Of a stretch of 64,000 nucleotides of DNA, positions 8,293 through 17,266 are shown one piece after another; the first letter of the stretch is position 1, and every line of letters begins with the position of its first letter. The DNA lies in contig NZ_QZXA01000002.1 of NCBI RefSeq assembly GCF_003601985.1, positions 496,001 to 560,000 on the forward strand. The letters are read 5' to 3'. The translations under genes were made by a program, and so were the position numbers. The stretch comes from Mesorhizobium jarvisii. Its GTDB lineage: Bacteria; Pseudomonadota; Alphaproteobacteria; Rhizobiales; Rhizobiaceae. Under the pieces are notes generated by a model. That model did no database searches and was not told the DNA's origin. It saw nothing but the letters and a program-made list of their open reading frames with translations.

Positions 8293-9213
8293 CTAGTTTT
8301 CGAACGCCGCCCGCAGCGTCTCGAATGGCGCCAGGGCGCCGCGGACCTGCACCACGGCAGCGGCAACGCGATGTGCCCGACTTGCCGCTTCGCGCGGGCC
8401 ATGGCCGGCAAGTCGCGCCGCGAGATAGCCGCCATTGAAGGAATCGCCGGCGCCGGTGGTGTCGACGGCGGCCGCGACATGGATCGCCGGCACGTCGCGA
8501 AGAGTACCGTTTTCAGCAATGAGCGCCGGCTGTTCGCCATTCTTGATGACGACTTCACCGACCCGTTGCCGGAGCCGCTCGGCGGTCGCTTGCGGCGTCG
8601 CATCCTCAAACAACATCTGCTCGTCGGGGAAGGTTGGCAGCGCGATGTCGGTGACGCCGAGCGCTTCGACGATAGCCGCCTGCGCGTCCTCGCGAGTTCG
8701 CCAGAGCCGTGGCCGGTAATTGGGGTCGAAGGCGATCAGCGAGCCAGCGGCACGCGCCTTGGTCACGGCCGCTAGCAGTGTTTTGCGCGCGGCATCGTCC
8801 AGAATTGCCAAAGTGATTCCGGAAAAATACACAAGTGCCTGATTTTCAAGGTTTTTCGACAGTGCAGCGGGATCCGAGGCAAGCTGCCGGGCGGCGGCGT
8901 CGCCGCGCCAGTAGGTGAAGGAGCGCTCGGCACCGGTCAAGGTGATCGCATAGAGGCCGGGCCGAGCGCCAGCTATTATCGGACTGGAGCCGATGCCGAT
9001 GCCGTTTTCGGCGAAGAAGCCGATCTGGCCTTGCGAGAAGGGGTCGTCGCCGAAGGCCGAGACATAGGTCGCCGGCCGGTCTGCGCTCAGCGCATGCAGC
9101 GCCCACAGCGTGTTGAACGTGTCGCCGGCAAAACCCATGCGCCAGTTCGGGCCGGTCTGGCCCGACAGTTCGAGCATGCATTCGCCGATCGAGGCGACGC
9201 CGTTTCCCGCCAT
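8293..9213 (-). CDS. kdgK: PfkB-family sugar kinase, probably 2-keto-3-deoxygluconate kinase
   Basis: A 306-residue ribokinase/PfkB-family kinase. It shows the N-terminal substrate half (GECMLELS, GFAGDTFNT), a central FDPNYRPRLW segment, and the C-terminal PfkB signature DTTGAGDSFNGGYLA containing the catalytic Asp. FDPNYRPRLW and the Glu-Leu-Ser start are common in KdgK, which phosphorylates 2-keto-3-deoxygluconate to feed the Entner-Doudoroff pathway; a related sugar acid substrate is possible. The frame extends upstream, but GGAGG six bases before ATG 9213 identifies the start. It is divergent from the YtkA-like gene. Confidence 0.8.
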   Translation of the reverse strand: MAGNGVASIGECMLELSGQTGPNWRMGFAGDTFNTLWALHALSADRPATYVSAFGDDPFSQGQIGFFAENGIGIGSSPIIAGARPGLYAITLTGAERSFTYWRGDAAARQLASDPAALSKNLENQALVYFSGITLAILDDAARKTLLAAVTKARAAGSLIAFDPNYRPRLWRTREDAQAAIVEALGVTDIALPTFPDEQMLFEDATPQATAERLRQRVGEVVIKNGEQPALIAENGTLRDVPAIHVAAAVDTTGAGDSFNGGYLAARLAGHGPREAASRAHRVAAAVVQVRGALAPFETLRAAFEN

Positions 9214-9364
9214 CTGCAATCCTCCAGTGATTTCGGTGCTGTAGCTTTTTGCCGGCGGCAGCGCCATGCTTGGCAAGCAGGCTTTTTTGCGCCACAGCGT
9301 TTTCCCACAGGCTGGCGGGACGCGATCCACCCGGCCGAGCGTTATCCGCAGAAGAGGAACCGGT

Positions 9365-9814
9365 TTGGCATCGATATGGCGTTATCTCTTGGCGGGTCTT
9401 GGTCTGGCTGCTCTGCTGGTCGGCGTTCTTGCGGTCGTCTATCTGACCGCGCCGCAATCGGCGCAGATGGTCGGCCCGGATGTCTCGCGGACGAAGAAAA
9501 CCGACAACGGGCTGTACATGGCGAGCTTCGTACCGGAACGGGGCGTGGTGCGGCAGGGCGAACTGGAATCCTGGCTGCTGACGCTGAAAACAAAGACGGG
9601 GGCTTCGGTGGAGCGCGCCGCGATCGCCATCTCCGGCGGCATGCCGCAACACAATCACGGCCTGCCGACCAGCCCGCAGGTGACCGACTATCTCGGCGAT
9701 GGCCGCTACCGCATCGAGGGGCTGAAATTCACGATGAGCGGCTGGTGGCAACTTCGGTTCGCCATCTCGTCGGGCGCCGGCTCCGATACAGTGCTGTTCA
9801 ACGTGGTGCTGTGA
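9365..9814 (+). CDS. Membrane-anchored YtkA/FixH-like protein
   Basis: About 149 residues: one N-terminal membrane segment (ASIWRYLLAGLGLAALLVGVL region) followed by an extracytoplasmic beta-rich domain. The segment from GGMPQHNHG to the tryptophan-rich MSGWWQLRF resembles YtkA-like and FixH-type domains, which are often linked to copper or respiratory oxidase functions. I chose the TTG at 9365 because an AGAGGA sequence lies just upstream and the protein then begins at the membrane anchor; an ATG at 9266 would add 33 unlikely residues. The next gene starts 7 bases downstream, so it is probably co-transcribed with the di-haem peroxidase. Confidence 0.7.
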   Translation: MASIWRYLLAGLGLAALLVGVLAVVYLTAPQSAQMVGPDVSRTKKTDNGLYMASFVPERGVVRQGELESWLLTLKTKTGASVERAAIAISGGMPQHNHGLPTSPQVTDYLGDGRYRIEGLKFTMSGWWQLRFAISSGAGSDTVLFNVVL

Positions 9815-9821
9815 GCGATCG

Positions 9822-11021
9822 ATGAAGCGCCTTTTCTGCTTTCTGGCGCTGATGGTCGCCGTCATCCTCGTCGGCTGCGGCAAGCCGGATTTTTCCGACG
9901 CGGAGAAGAAGACCATAGCCTTGCTGGCGTTGAACACGCTGCCGTCGCTGAAGCCCGACACCACCAATCGCTTCGCCGACGTGCCGGCCGCCGCCGCCCT
10001 TGGCTCGACGCTGTTCTTCGATCTTGGCATGAGCCGCGACGGCACGGTGTCGTGCTCGACCTGCCACAAGATAGACCGCCAGTTCCAGGACGACCTGCCG
10101 CAAGCGGTCGGCGTCGGCCATACCAACCGGCGCACCATGCCACTGGCCGGCGTGGCGCGCGATCCGTGGTTCTTCTGGGACGGCCGCCGCGACAGCCTGT
10201 GGGCACAAGCGCTGACGCCGCTGGAAAACCCTCTGGAGCAGGCAGGAAACCGTACTGCCTACGCGCACTACATCAAGGCACGCTTCGGCGAGCGCTATGA
10301 GCGCATTTTCGGGCCGCTGCCCGATTTTGCCGGCATTCCGCTGAATGCCAGCCCGCTTGGCAACGATGCCGAAAGGGCTGCCTGGAACGCGATGAGCGAT
10401 GCGCAGCGCGACGCCATCAACCGCGTTTACGCCAATATCGGCAAGGCGATCGCGGCCTTCGAACGCTCGATCGAGCCGGCGCAGACGCGCTTCGATCGCT
10501 TTGCCCTGGACCTTGCCACCGGCGCCGAGCCGAAGAGCGATGCCGTCTTCACGCGGGAAGAAATCCTCGGGCTGAAACTGTTCATCGGCAAAGCCAATTG
10601 CGTGACCTGCCACAATGGCCCGCGCTTCACCGACAACGGTTTTCACAACACTGGCGTGCCACCCGTCACGGACCTGCCGCCGGACCGGGGGCGCGTCGAT
10701 GCGGTGGCACAGGTCGAAGCCGATCCGTTCAACTGTTTTGGCGCCTATCGCGACGGGGACGTCAGCGCCTGCGGGGAACTGCGCTTCATGGTCAAGGATG
10801 GGCCGCAGCTGATCCGGGCTTACAAGACACCGTCGCTGCGCGGCGTGGCCACGCGGCCGCCCTATATGCATGCAGGGCAGTTTTCGTCGCTCGACGAGGT
10901 GGTGGCGCACTACGCCAAGGCGGCGCCGAGCGTGGAGGGGACAACCGAGATCCACCCGCTGCAGCTGTCGGACCGCGAACGCGCAGCGCTGGTGGCGTTT
11001 TTGAAGACGCTGTCGGAGTAG
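9822..11021 (+). CDS. Di-haem cytochrome c peroxidase / MauG-family lipoprotein
   Basis: A 399-residue exported protein with a lipoprotein signal (lipobox LVGC, Cys19). Two haem c sites are visible: CSTCH (Cys78-Cys81-His82) and CVTCH (Cys260-Cys263-His264). Motifs such as RTMPLAGVARDPWFFWDGRRDSLWAQA and LRGVATRPPYMHAG belong to the CcpA/MauG family. Members reduce hydrogen peroxide or oxidise protein side chains in the periplasm. It follows the YtkA/FixH-like gene by 7 bases, suggesting a joint periplasmic redox role. Whether this is a true peroxidase or a MauG-type maturation enzyme cannot be settled without the distal ligand analysis. Confidence 0.85.
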   Translation: MKRLFCFLALMVAVILVGCGKPDFSDAEKKTIALLALNTLPSLKPDTTNRFADVPAAAALGSTLFFDLGMSRDGTVSCSTCHKIDRQFQDDLPQAVGVGHTNRRTMPLAGVARDPWFFWDGRRDSLWAQALTPLENPLEQAGNRTAYAHYIKARFGERYERIFGPLPDFAGIPLNASPLGNDAERAAWNAMSDAQRDAINRVYANIGKAIAAFERSIEPAQTRFDRFALDLATGAEPKSDAVFTREEILGLKLFIGKANCVTCHNGPRFTDNGFHNTGVPPVTDLPPDRGRVDAVAQVEADPFNCFGAYRDGDVSACGELRFMVKDGPQLIRAYKTPSLRGVATRPPYMHAGQFSSLDEVVAHYAKAAPSVEGTTEIHPLQLSDRERAALVAFLKTLSE

Positions 11022-11030
11022 GCTCTTGTT

Positions 11031-11081
11031 TGACCATCATCTTGTCCGAAAACCGGCATCGACTTTTCGGGATCACGGTCA
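11031..11081. repeat. Dispersed rhizobial intergenic palindrome (CCGAAAACCGG type)
   Basis: An imperfect palindrome whose outer arms are TGACC/GGTCA and inner arms CCGAAAA/TTTTCGG around a CCGGCATCGAC centre. The core strongly resembles a repeat I recall as common between genes in Rhizobiales genomes. It sits between the convergent peroxidase and Lrp genes and supplies the stop codon of the Lrp gene (TCA at 11079-11081). It may act as a bidirectional terminator or processing site. Confidence 0.6.
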
Positions 11082-11531
11082 GCGATCCTTCACCGTCTCC
11101 ATCGCCACGAAGGTCGAGGTCTGGGCGACATGGGGGAGCGCCGAGATGCGCTCGCCGAGCACGCGGCGGTAGGCAGCGATGTCGCGGGTGCGGACCTTGA
11201 GCAGGTAGTCGAAGCTCGACGCCATCATGTGACATTGCTCGATCTCCGGCACGGCCTGCACCGATCGGTTGAAAGCGTCGAGCGCGGCGGAACGGGTGTC
11301 GGACAGTTTCACCTGGACGAAGGCGACATGGCCTTCGCCCATGCGCTCACGGTCGATGATCGCCTGATAGCCCCTGATGTATCCGTCCTTCTCCAGCCGC
11401 TTGACCCGCGCCTGCACCGGCGTCTTCGAAAGACCGACCTTGGCGGCGAGTTCCGACATGGAAAGCCGACCATTGCCCGCCAGCGCCGACAAGATGTTTC
11501 GGTCGATGCGGTCCAATTGGTCTTCTGTCAT
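11079..11531 (-). CDS. putR: Lrp/AsnC-family regulator, probable PutA regulator
   Basis: About 150 residues: an N-terminal helix-turn-helix (LDRIDRNILSALAGNGRLSMSELAAKVGLSKTPVQARVKRLEKDGYI) and a C-terminal RAM/AsnC ligand domain, the full length expected of Lrp proteins. It is divergent from putA with 163 bases between starts, the same arrangement as PutR-putA in Agrobacterium and other alphaproteobacteria, where the regulator activates putA in response to proline. I chose ATG 11531 by homology; an upstream GTG at 11567 is possible. No clear operator could be recognised in the divergent region. Confidence 0.85.
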   Translation of the reverse strand: MTEDQLDRIDRNILSALAGNGRLSMSELAAKVGLSKTPVQARVKRLEKDGYIRGYQAIIDRERMGEGHVAFVQVKLSDTRSAALDAFNRSVQAVPEIEQCHMMASSFDYLLKVRTRDIAAYRRVLGERISALPHVAQTSTFVAMETVKDR

Positions 11532-11694
11532 CAAAATCACAGTACAATCTCTAAGGAACTGGCACAACGATAGATCGATCGGACTATCTCGTCGATTTCT
11601 TTGGACCGACTGAAATCCGCGCCTGTGCTAGCTTGCGCCATTCGGTCCGGTGACCGCCGGCCCGCTCCCTGATGCTCGTTCCACGGGACCCGCC

Positions 11695-14600
11695 ATGCCG
11701 CTCGACACCATCCGCCAGCAGATCCGCGCCAACTATCTTCCCGACGAAGACGAGGCCGTGAAGCGGCTGGCCGAGGCGACAGGGCTTTCGGCTGGGGATC
11801 GCGATGCGATCTCAGCGCGAGCCGCCGATCTGGTGCGGGCGGTGCGCGGCTCGTCCGATCCCCGGCTGATGGAGGTTTTCCTCTCGGCCTACGGCCTCTC
11901 CACCAAGGAGGGCGTGGCGCTGATGTGCCTGGCCGAGGCGTTGCTGCGCGTGCCCGACACCGAGACGATGGACGATCTGATCGCCGACAAGATCGCGCCG
12001 CATGACTGGTCGGCGCATTCCGGCGGATCGAGCTCGATCTTCGTCAACGCCTCGACCTGGGCGCTGATGCTGACCGGCCGTGTCCTCGACGAGGGCGAGG
12101 GCGGTATCGAAGGCACGCTGCGCTCCATGGTGCGCAGGCTGGGCGAGCCGGTCATCCGCAAGGCGGTGGCCGCCGCCATGCGCGAGATGGGCGAACAGTT
12201 CGTGCTCGGCCGCACCATCGCGGAAGCCGTCAAGCGCGGCCGGCCGATGACGCAGAAGGGCTACCTCTATTCCTTCGACATGCTGGGCGAGGCGGCCCGC
12301 ACCGAGGCCGACGCGCTGCGCTACCACAAGGCCTATGCCGACGCGATTTCCTCGCTCGATGCCGGCTCCAACGGTCCCGACATCAGGCAGAACCACGGCA
12401 TCTCGGTGAAGCTCTCGGCGCTGCATCCGCGCTACGAGGTGGCGCAGAAGGAAGAGATGCTGCCGGTCATGGCCGAGCGGCTGTTGTCGCTGGCACTCGC
12501 AGCCAGGCATTCGCGCATGGGTCTCAACATCGACGCAGAAGAGGCCGACCGCCTCGATTTGTCGCTGGATGTCATCGAGCGCGTGCTGGCCGAGCCGGAA
12601 CTCGCTGGCTGGAACGGCTTTGGTGTGGTGGTGCAAGCGTACGGGCCACGCGCGGCCTTCGTCATCGACTGGCTCTACGCGCTGGCGAAGAAATACGACC
12701 GCACAATCATGGTGCGGCTGGTCAAGGGCGCCTACTGGGACACCGAGATCAAGCGAGCGCAGACGCTCGGACTTGCCGGCTATCCCGTCTTCACCCGCAA
12801 GGCCAACACCGACGTTTCCTACATGGCTTGCGCGAAGAAACTGCTTGGCATGACCGACCGCATCTACCCGCAATTCGCCACCCACAACGCCCACACCGTC
12901 GCCGCCATCCTGTCGATGGCCACGAACCGCGATTCCTTCGAATTCCAGCGCCTGCATGGCATGGGCGAGGCGCTGCACGAGACCGTGCGCCAGGCCGAAG
13001 GCACGCGCTGCCGCATCTATGCACCGGTCGGCGCGCATTCCGATCTTCTGGCCTATCTGGTGCGCCGCCTGCTGGAAAATGGCGCCAACTCCTCCTTCGT
13101 GCACCAGCTGACTGACGAGGATGTCGAGCCGGAAGACATCGCGCGCGATCCGCTCGAGACGGTGGAAAGCCAGGGTCCTGCTGCCAATCCGGCGATTGCC
13201 CGGCCTTCTCAGATTTTTGGCGTCGGTCGCCGCAATTCGAAAGGTTTTGACATCACCGACACGGTGACGCTGGCGGCCATCGACAAGGCCAGGGCGGCGT
13301 TCGCCGGGCCGGACCGCTGGCACGCCAAGCCGATCACCCGGGCTGCCGGCTATGGCAAGCCACGCCCGGTCGTCAATCCGGCCAAGCCCGATGAAGTGGT
13401 CGGAACGGTTCACGAGGCCGCCGCCAAGCAGGTTACGATTGCCGTGCGCATCGCTGTGGAAGCGCAACCGGCCTGGGCAAAGCGTCCCGTTGCCGAACGC
13501 GCCGCCATCCTCAACCGCGCAGCCGATCTCTACGAAGCCAATGCGGTCGAGTTCTTCGCGCTCGCCACCCGCGAGGCCGGCAAATCGCTGGCCGACGGGG
13601 TGGCGGAAGTGCGCGAGGCGGTCGACTTCCTGCGCTACTACGCCGCCGAGGCGGCCAATGCCGAGACCGGCACGCAGGCGCGCGGCGCGATCGTCTGCAT
13701 TTCGCCGTGGAATTTTCCGCTCGCCATCTTCACCGGCCAGATCGCGGCAGCACTCGTTACCGGCAATTCGGTCATCGCCAAGCCGGCAGAACAGACACCG
13801 CTGATCGCCTTCCGCGCCGTCGAATTGCTGCGCGAGGCCGGCGTGCCGGAAGACATCATCCAGCTGCTGCCCGGCGATGGCCCGTCGGTGGGCGCGCCGC
13901 TGACCGCCGACCCACGCATTGCCGGCGTCTGCTTCACCGGCTCGACCGAGGTCGCCAAGCTGATCGAGAAACAGCTGGCCGAGACCGCGGCACCCGACGC
14001 CATGCTGATCGCCGAGACCGGCGGTTTGAACGCCATGATCGTCGATTCCACCGCGTTGCCCGAGCAGGCGGTGCGCGACATCCTCGCCTCTGCCTTCCAG
14101 AGTGCCGGCCAGCGCTGTTCGGCGCTGCGTGTGCTCTACGTGCAGAAGGACGTCGAGAAGAAGATGCTGGAGATGCTGAAAGGCGCCATGGAAGCGCTCA
14201 ACATCGGTGATCCCTGGCGGATTTCGACCGATGTCGGTCCGGTCATCGACGATGACGCGCAGTCCTCTATCCGTGACTATTGCACCAAGAAGGGTCTCGA
14301 GGGCCGGCTGATCGCCAAGCTCGAGGCGCCGAAGGACGGGCGCTTCGTCGCGCCGCATGTCTTCCGAGTCAAAGGCATAGAGGAGATGGAGCGCGAAGTC
14401 TTCGGGCCGGTATTGCATGTCGCCAGCTTCGACGCCGATGAGATCGACGCGGTGATCGCCGCCATCAACCGCAAGGGCTATGGCCTGACGTTCGGCCTGC
14501 ATACCCGCATCGAAGGCCGCGTCCAGCATTTCGTCGACGGCATCCATGCCGGCAACATCTACGTCAACCGCAACCAGATCGGCGCCGTCGTCGGCTCGCA

Positions 14601-15303
14601 GCCCTTTGGCGGCGAGGGGCTGTCCGGCACCGGGCCGAAGGCCGGCGGCCCGCACTATCTGCGCCGCTTCCGCAAGGGGCCGGAAGCCGGTACGGAAGTT
14701 GGCGATGGCCACAAGGTGACGGCGACCGAACTGGCCGACAATCTGCCCGATCCGGCCCTCGGCGGCTGGTCGACGCGCCCGGACCGGATCGCCATCCTGA
14801 GGAAGCATTTGCGCGGCAAGGGCGCGGCTGCCATCGGCGCCGCTGCTGGCATCGATTTCGGTCAGGTCGACCTGCCCGGGCCAACCGGCGAGGCCAACAC
14901 GCTCTCGCTGTCGCCGCGCGGCCGCGTGTTGTGCCTGGGGCCGGATGCCGAGACGCTGCTTGCCCAGACGATCCAGGCGCTCGCCGCCGGCAATGCGGTG
15001 CTGGCCGTTGCCCCAGGGGCGCCGGCCGCATTGTCGGCGCTGACCGGCAAGGGCTTGCCGCTCGCCGCTATCGATGGGCGTCCCGATCCGGTCGAGGCGC
15101 GCTCGCTGCGCGTCGATGTCGTCGCTTTTTCGGGCACGCCGGAGGCCGCGCGCATCGTGCGCAAGGTCATCGCCGATAGGACCGGCCCGATCGTGCCGCT
15201 GGTCAGCGAGGTGCTCAACCCGGCCGCCTATGCCCATGAGCGCGCGGTCTGTGTCGACACCACGGCCGCGGGCGGCAATGCCAGCCTGCTTGCCGCGGCC
15301 TAG
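11695..15303 (+). CDS. putA: Bifunctional proline dehydrogenase / L-glutamate gamma-semialdehyde dehydrogenase
   Basis: About 1202 residues. The proline dehydrogenase barrel occupies roughly residues 110-490, with FAD-domain motifs GISVKLSALHPRYE, VRLVKGAYWDTEIKRAQ and RIYAPVGAHSDLLAYLVRRL. The aldehyde dehydrogenase domain follows, with ISPWNFP near residue 668 and the nucleophile Cys808 in AGQRCSALR. About 180 further residues form a C-terminal domain typical of type B PutA. There is no N-terminal ribbon-helix-helix, so this PutA does not regulate itself by DNA binding, consistent with the divergent Lrp regulator. It converts proline to glutamate with internal channelling of the intermediate. 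A GTG at 11650 is an alternative start. Confidence 0.95.
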   Translation: MPLDTIRQQIRANYLPDEDEAVKRLAEATGLSAGDRDAISARAADLVRAVRGSSDPRLMEVFLSAYGLSTKEGVALMCLAEALLRVPDTETMDDLIADKIAPHDWSAHSGGSSSIFVNASTWALMLTGRVLDEGEGGIEGTLRSMVRRLGEPVIRKAVAAAMREMGEQFVLGRTIAEAVKRGRPMTQKGYLYSFDMLGEAARTEADALRYHKAYADAISSLDAGSNGPDIRQNHGISVKLSALHPRYEVAQKEEMLPVMAERLLSLALAARHSRMGLNIDAEEADRLDLSLDVIERVLAEPELAGWNGFGVVVQAYGPRAAFVIDWLYALAKKYDRTIMVRLVKGAYWDTEIKRAQTLGLAGYPVFTRKANTDVSYMACAKKLLGMTDRIYPQFATHNAHTVAAILSMATNRDSFEFQRLHGMGEALHETVRQAEGTRCRIYAPVGAHSDLLAYLVRRLLENGANSSFVHQLTDEDVEPEDIARDPLETVESQGPAANPAIARPSQIFGVGRRNSKGFDITDTVTLAAIDKARAAFAGPDRWHAKPITRAAGYGKPRPVVNPAKPDEVVGTVHEAAAKQVTIAVRIAVEAQPAWAKRPVAERAAILNRAADLYEANAVEFFALATREAGKSLADGVAEVREAVDFLRYYAAEAANAETGTQARGAIVCISPWNFPLAIFTGQIAAALVTGNSVIAKPAEQTPLIAFRAVELLREAGVPEDIIQLLPGDGPSVGAPLTADPRIAGVCFTGSTEVAKLIEKQLAETAAPDAMLIAETGGLNAMIVDSTALPEQAVRDILASAFQSAGQRCSALRVLYVQKDVEKKMLEMLKGAMEALNIGDPWRISTDVGPVIDDDAQSSIRDYCTKKGLEGRLIAKLEAPKDGRFVAPHVFRVKGIEEMEREVFGPVLHVASFDADEIDAVIAAINRKGYGLTFGLHTRIEGRVQHFVDGIHAGNIYVNRNQIGAVVGSQPFGGEGLSGTGPKAGGPHYLRRFRKGPEAGTEVGDGHKVTATELADNLPDPALGGWSTRPDRIAILRKHLRGKGAAAIGAAAGIDFGQVDLPGPTGEANTLSLSPRGRVLCLGPDAETLLAQTIQALAAGNAVLAVAPGAPAALSALTGKGLPLAAIDGRPDPVEARSLRVDVVAFSGTPEAARIVRKVIADRTGPIVPLVSEVLNPAAYAHERAVCVDTTAAGGNASLLAAA

Positions 15304-15315
15304 TTCAGCCTATTC

Positions 15316-15630
15316 TCAGGCGCCCTCGACGACCGAAAAGCCCTCGAATTGCGGGTGGCCGAGATAGTGCACCTTCGTCGTGCCGACATTCCTGTGCGCG
15401 GCGCGGAAATTCTCCGACTTGGTCCAGGCGACGAAATCGTCCTGGCTCGCCCACACCGTGTGCGAGGCAAACAGTGTGTAGCCTTCGGTCTCGTTGACCG
15501 GGCCGCGCAGCAGATGGAATTCCCGAAAACCCTTCATCTCGGCAAGGCTGGAATCGCGGTTCTTCCACACGGCCTCGAAATCGGCTTCCGAGCCGTTCTG
15601 CACCTTGAAGCGGTTCATGGCGATGTACAT
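15316..15630 (-). CDS. Antibiotic biosynthesis monooxygenase fold protein, probable heme-degrading HmuQ/IsdG-type enzyme
   Basis: A 104-residue protein of the dimeric alpha-beta barrel (ABM) superfamily, beginning MYIAMNRFKV with the GFREFHLLRGP and LFASHTVWAS segments found in IsdG/HmuQ-type heme-degrading monooxygenases. Rhizobial HmuQ and HmuD open heme to release iron. The case for a heme role here is mainly context: it is the last gene of a leftward set with hmuR and tonB in the heme-uptake locus. An AGGAA Shine-Dalgarno sequence precedes the ATG. It converges on putA. A generic quinol monooxygenase is the alternative. Confidence 0.75.
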   Translation of the reverse strand: MYIAMNRFKVQNGSEADFEAVWKNRDSSLAEMKGFREFHLLRGPVNETEGYTLFASHTVWASQDDFVAWTKSENFRAAHRNVGTTKVHYLGHPQFEGFSVVEGA

Positions 15631-15687
15631 GGGGTTCCTTTCTGAATTGGTGGACTGCTGCGATTGAAGGATGCGGGTTAGCCGCTC

Positions 15688-16677
15688 TCAGAACGGACCG
15701 ATCGCACCGGTGAATTCCAGACTGTTGCCGACCTTTGGCGGGATCGGAGGGAAAGGGGCCGCCTTGCGAACGAAACCAAGCACGATCTGGTCGAAAGTTG
15801 CCGAGCCCGAGCTTTCGACGACACGCAGCTCATCGATGTTGCCCTGCCGGCCGATGACGAAGGTGACAACGGTGTTGCTGCGCGCCGTCGCTTGCAACGA
15901 AGGCGGCACTGCTCGATAGACGCGGCCAAGTTTGCTGATGACGTCGCTTCGGTAGCTGGACTCAGTCGCGGCCCCCGCCTCGTTCTGCCTTCTGCCCTTG
16001 CTGGCTGCCTGCGCCAGCCGATCCTGCCCATCTGCCGTGCCGCGCTTCTCGTCCGCTGCTTTTGCAGGGGCGGCGGCCGGAGTTGGCCTAGCGCTGGGGA
16101 TCGGCGGTTGGTCCGGAACGGCGACAGGCATCTCAGCGGTCTCGGCCTGGACGCTCGGCTGTGCCGGTGTTTCGGCCCTGGCAGCCACACTCTGGTCATC
16201 AGGGTGCGGGGTCGCCGCCACCAGTATGTCCGGTGTTGCCGCAGGCTGTTTGACAGCTTCCGGCAAAGGTTTGGGCGGCGGCTTGGCTGCTTCCGGGATG
16301 GGTTGGGGAGTTTGCTTTGCAGCTTCCCGCTCGGGCTGCGAGGGTGTTGTCGGCGGCACCGGTCTGGCCGCCGGCTCCGGTTTGGTCGGCTGCGGTTTTG
16401 GCTCCAGCGTGACATTGATCGCTGCTGGATCCTTGTCCAAAGCGGTGCCGGCCACCTTGTCGCCTGCGCGATCGCTGCCTTCCGGTTGCTCCGCATTCCT
16501 GGAATCGAATGTGCCGGCGGGCGAGATCAGAAAGAATGCCGCCATGGCGGCGTGAAGCAGGCCGGAGACGACGAAGGCAATCGGCCATCGGGCCGCCGGC
16601 CGCGCGGCTGCAAGCGGCTCGGCCGGCGCTATCGCCAGCTCGCTGCCAGCGTCGGGGAGGGGACTGATTTCCTGCAT
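15688..16677 (-). CDS. tonB: TonB family energy-transducing protein
   Basis: About 329 residues: a short cytoplasmic tail, one membrane helix at about 31-52 (WPIAFVVSGLLHAAMAAFFL), a long proline-rich and alanine-rich periplasmic spacer with many Pro-Lys/Pro-Glu pairs, and a C-terminal TonB domain (YRAVPPSLQATARSNTVVTF, GNIDELRVVESSGSATFD, AAPFPPIPP). It couples the inner-membrane proton gradient to outer-membrane receptors, here presumably HmuR. The frame is open further upstream but overlaps the preceding gene; ATG 16677 places the membrane helix at the usual distance, although its Shine-Dalgarno sequence is weak. No exbB/exbD is in the window. Confidence 0.85.
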   Translation of the reverse strand: MQEISPLPDAGSELAIAPAEPLAAARPAARWPIAFVVSGLLHAAMAAFFLISPAGTFDSRNAEQPEGSDRAGDKVAGTALDKDPAAINVTLEPKPQPTKPEPAARPVPPTTPSQPEREAAKQTPQPIPEAAKPPPKPLPEAVKQPAATPDILVAATPHPDDQSVAARAETPAQPSVQAETAEMPVAVPDQPPIPSARPTPAAAPAKAADEKRGTADGQDRLAQAASKGRRQNEAGAATESSYRSDVISKLGRVYRAVPPSLQATARSNTVVTFVIGRQGNIDELRVVESSGSATFDQIVLGFVRKAAPFPPIPPKVGNSLEFTGAIGPF

Positions 16678-16817
16678 GTCGCGGGCCGGAAATTGCAGCG
16701 GCCAGCGGGCAAAAGTCAAATCAAGATCGTTTGCCCACGGCGTCAGCGATCCGTGGCCGGCCAGCGGCCAGGCAACGGTATTTGCTGAGAATGCGGGGTG
16801 CAGTCCCAAAGCCGTTC

Positions 16818-17262
16818 TCAGACGCCGAAGGCGATGCCGGTCTTGGTGTCCGTCTTCAGCCTGCGCATGCAGGCGGCCGGTTCGACGCCGGCGCCTGCGC
16901 ATTCGGTCGCGCTGTTGATCAGCACGCGGCTGACCTTGGTGCAATCGGTGCCGGCGAGATCAAAGCGGGTCACCTTGGTCTTGCCTGCCGTCAGGTCCTT
17001 GAAATCGAGCACGATCAGCCGGTCGACAACGCCGGCCTCGTTGAACAGGGCGATCTCGAAAGCCGCCTTGGAGAGGTCGGCACCGAGATTGTTGTTGACC
17101 AGGAAGGTCAGCCGGCAGCCCTTGTCGGAGGGTTGCGCGGCATTGAGCTCCAGGGTCAGCGCGGGGGCCGGCGCGGACCCCTTCAGCCCACGCCGGAACC
17201 ATCGCAAGCGACATCGCCAACGTCGAGGGCAGCAGACGAAGGGATGTCGTCAAGCTCGCCAT
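16818..17262 (-). pseudogene. Small exported protein gene split by an apparent frameshift
   Basis: Starting at ATG 17262, with GGAGG eight bases upstream and only 4 bases after the hmuR stop, one frame encodes a convincing signal peptide (MASLTTSLRLLPSTLAMSLA, then MVPAWAEG). The well-formed mature domain lies in a different frame from about 17190 to 16818 (KGSAPAPALTLELN, then CRLTFLVNNNLGADLSKAAFE, ending KTGIAFGV). Joining them needs loss of one base or gain of two near the AAGGGG run around 17180. The mature part resembles small rhizobial Tat/Sec proteins found between hmuR and tonB; function is unknown. It may be a true pseudogene, a sequencing error in the G run, or slippage. A start inside the second frame (ATG 17207) would give a protein without export signal. 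Confidence 0.6.
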
Positions 17263-17266
17263 GCCA

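Noticed and set aside
11812..15237. Open frame of over 1100 codons on the minus strand opposite putA
   Set aside because: PutA motifs are unmistakable on the plus strand; the opposite frame is rich in His/Arg/Asp in a pattern typical of antisense shadow frames.
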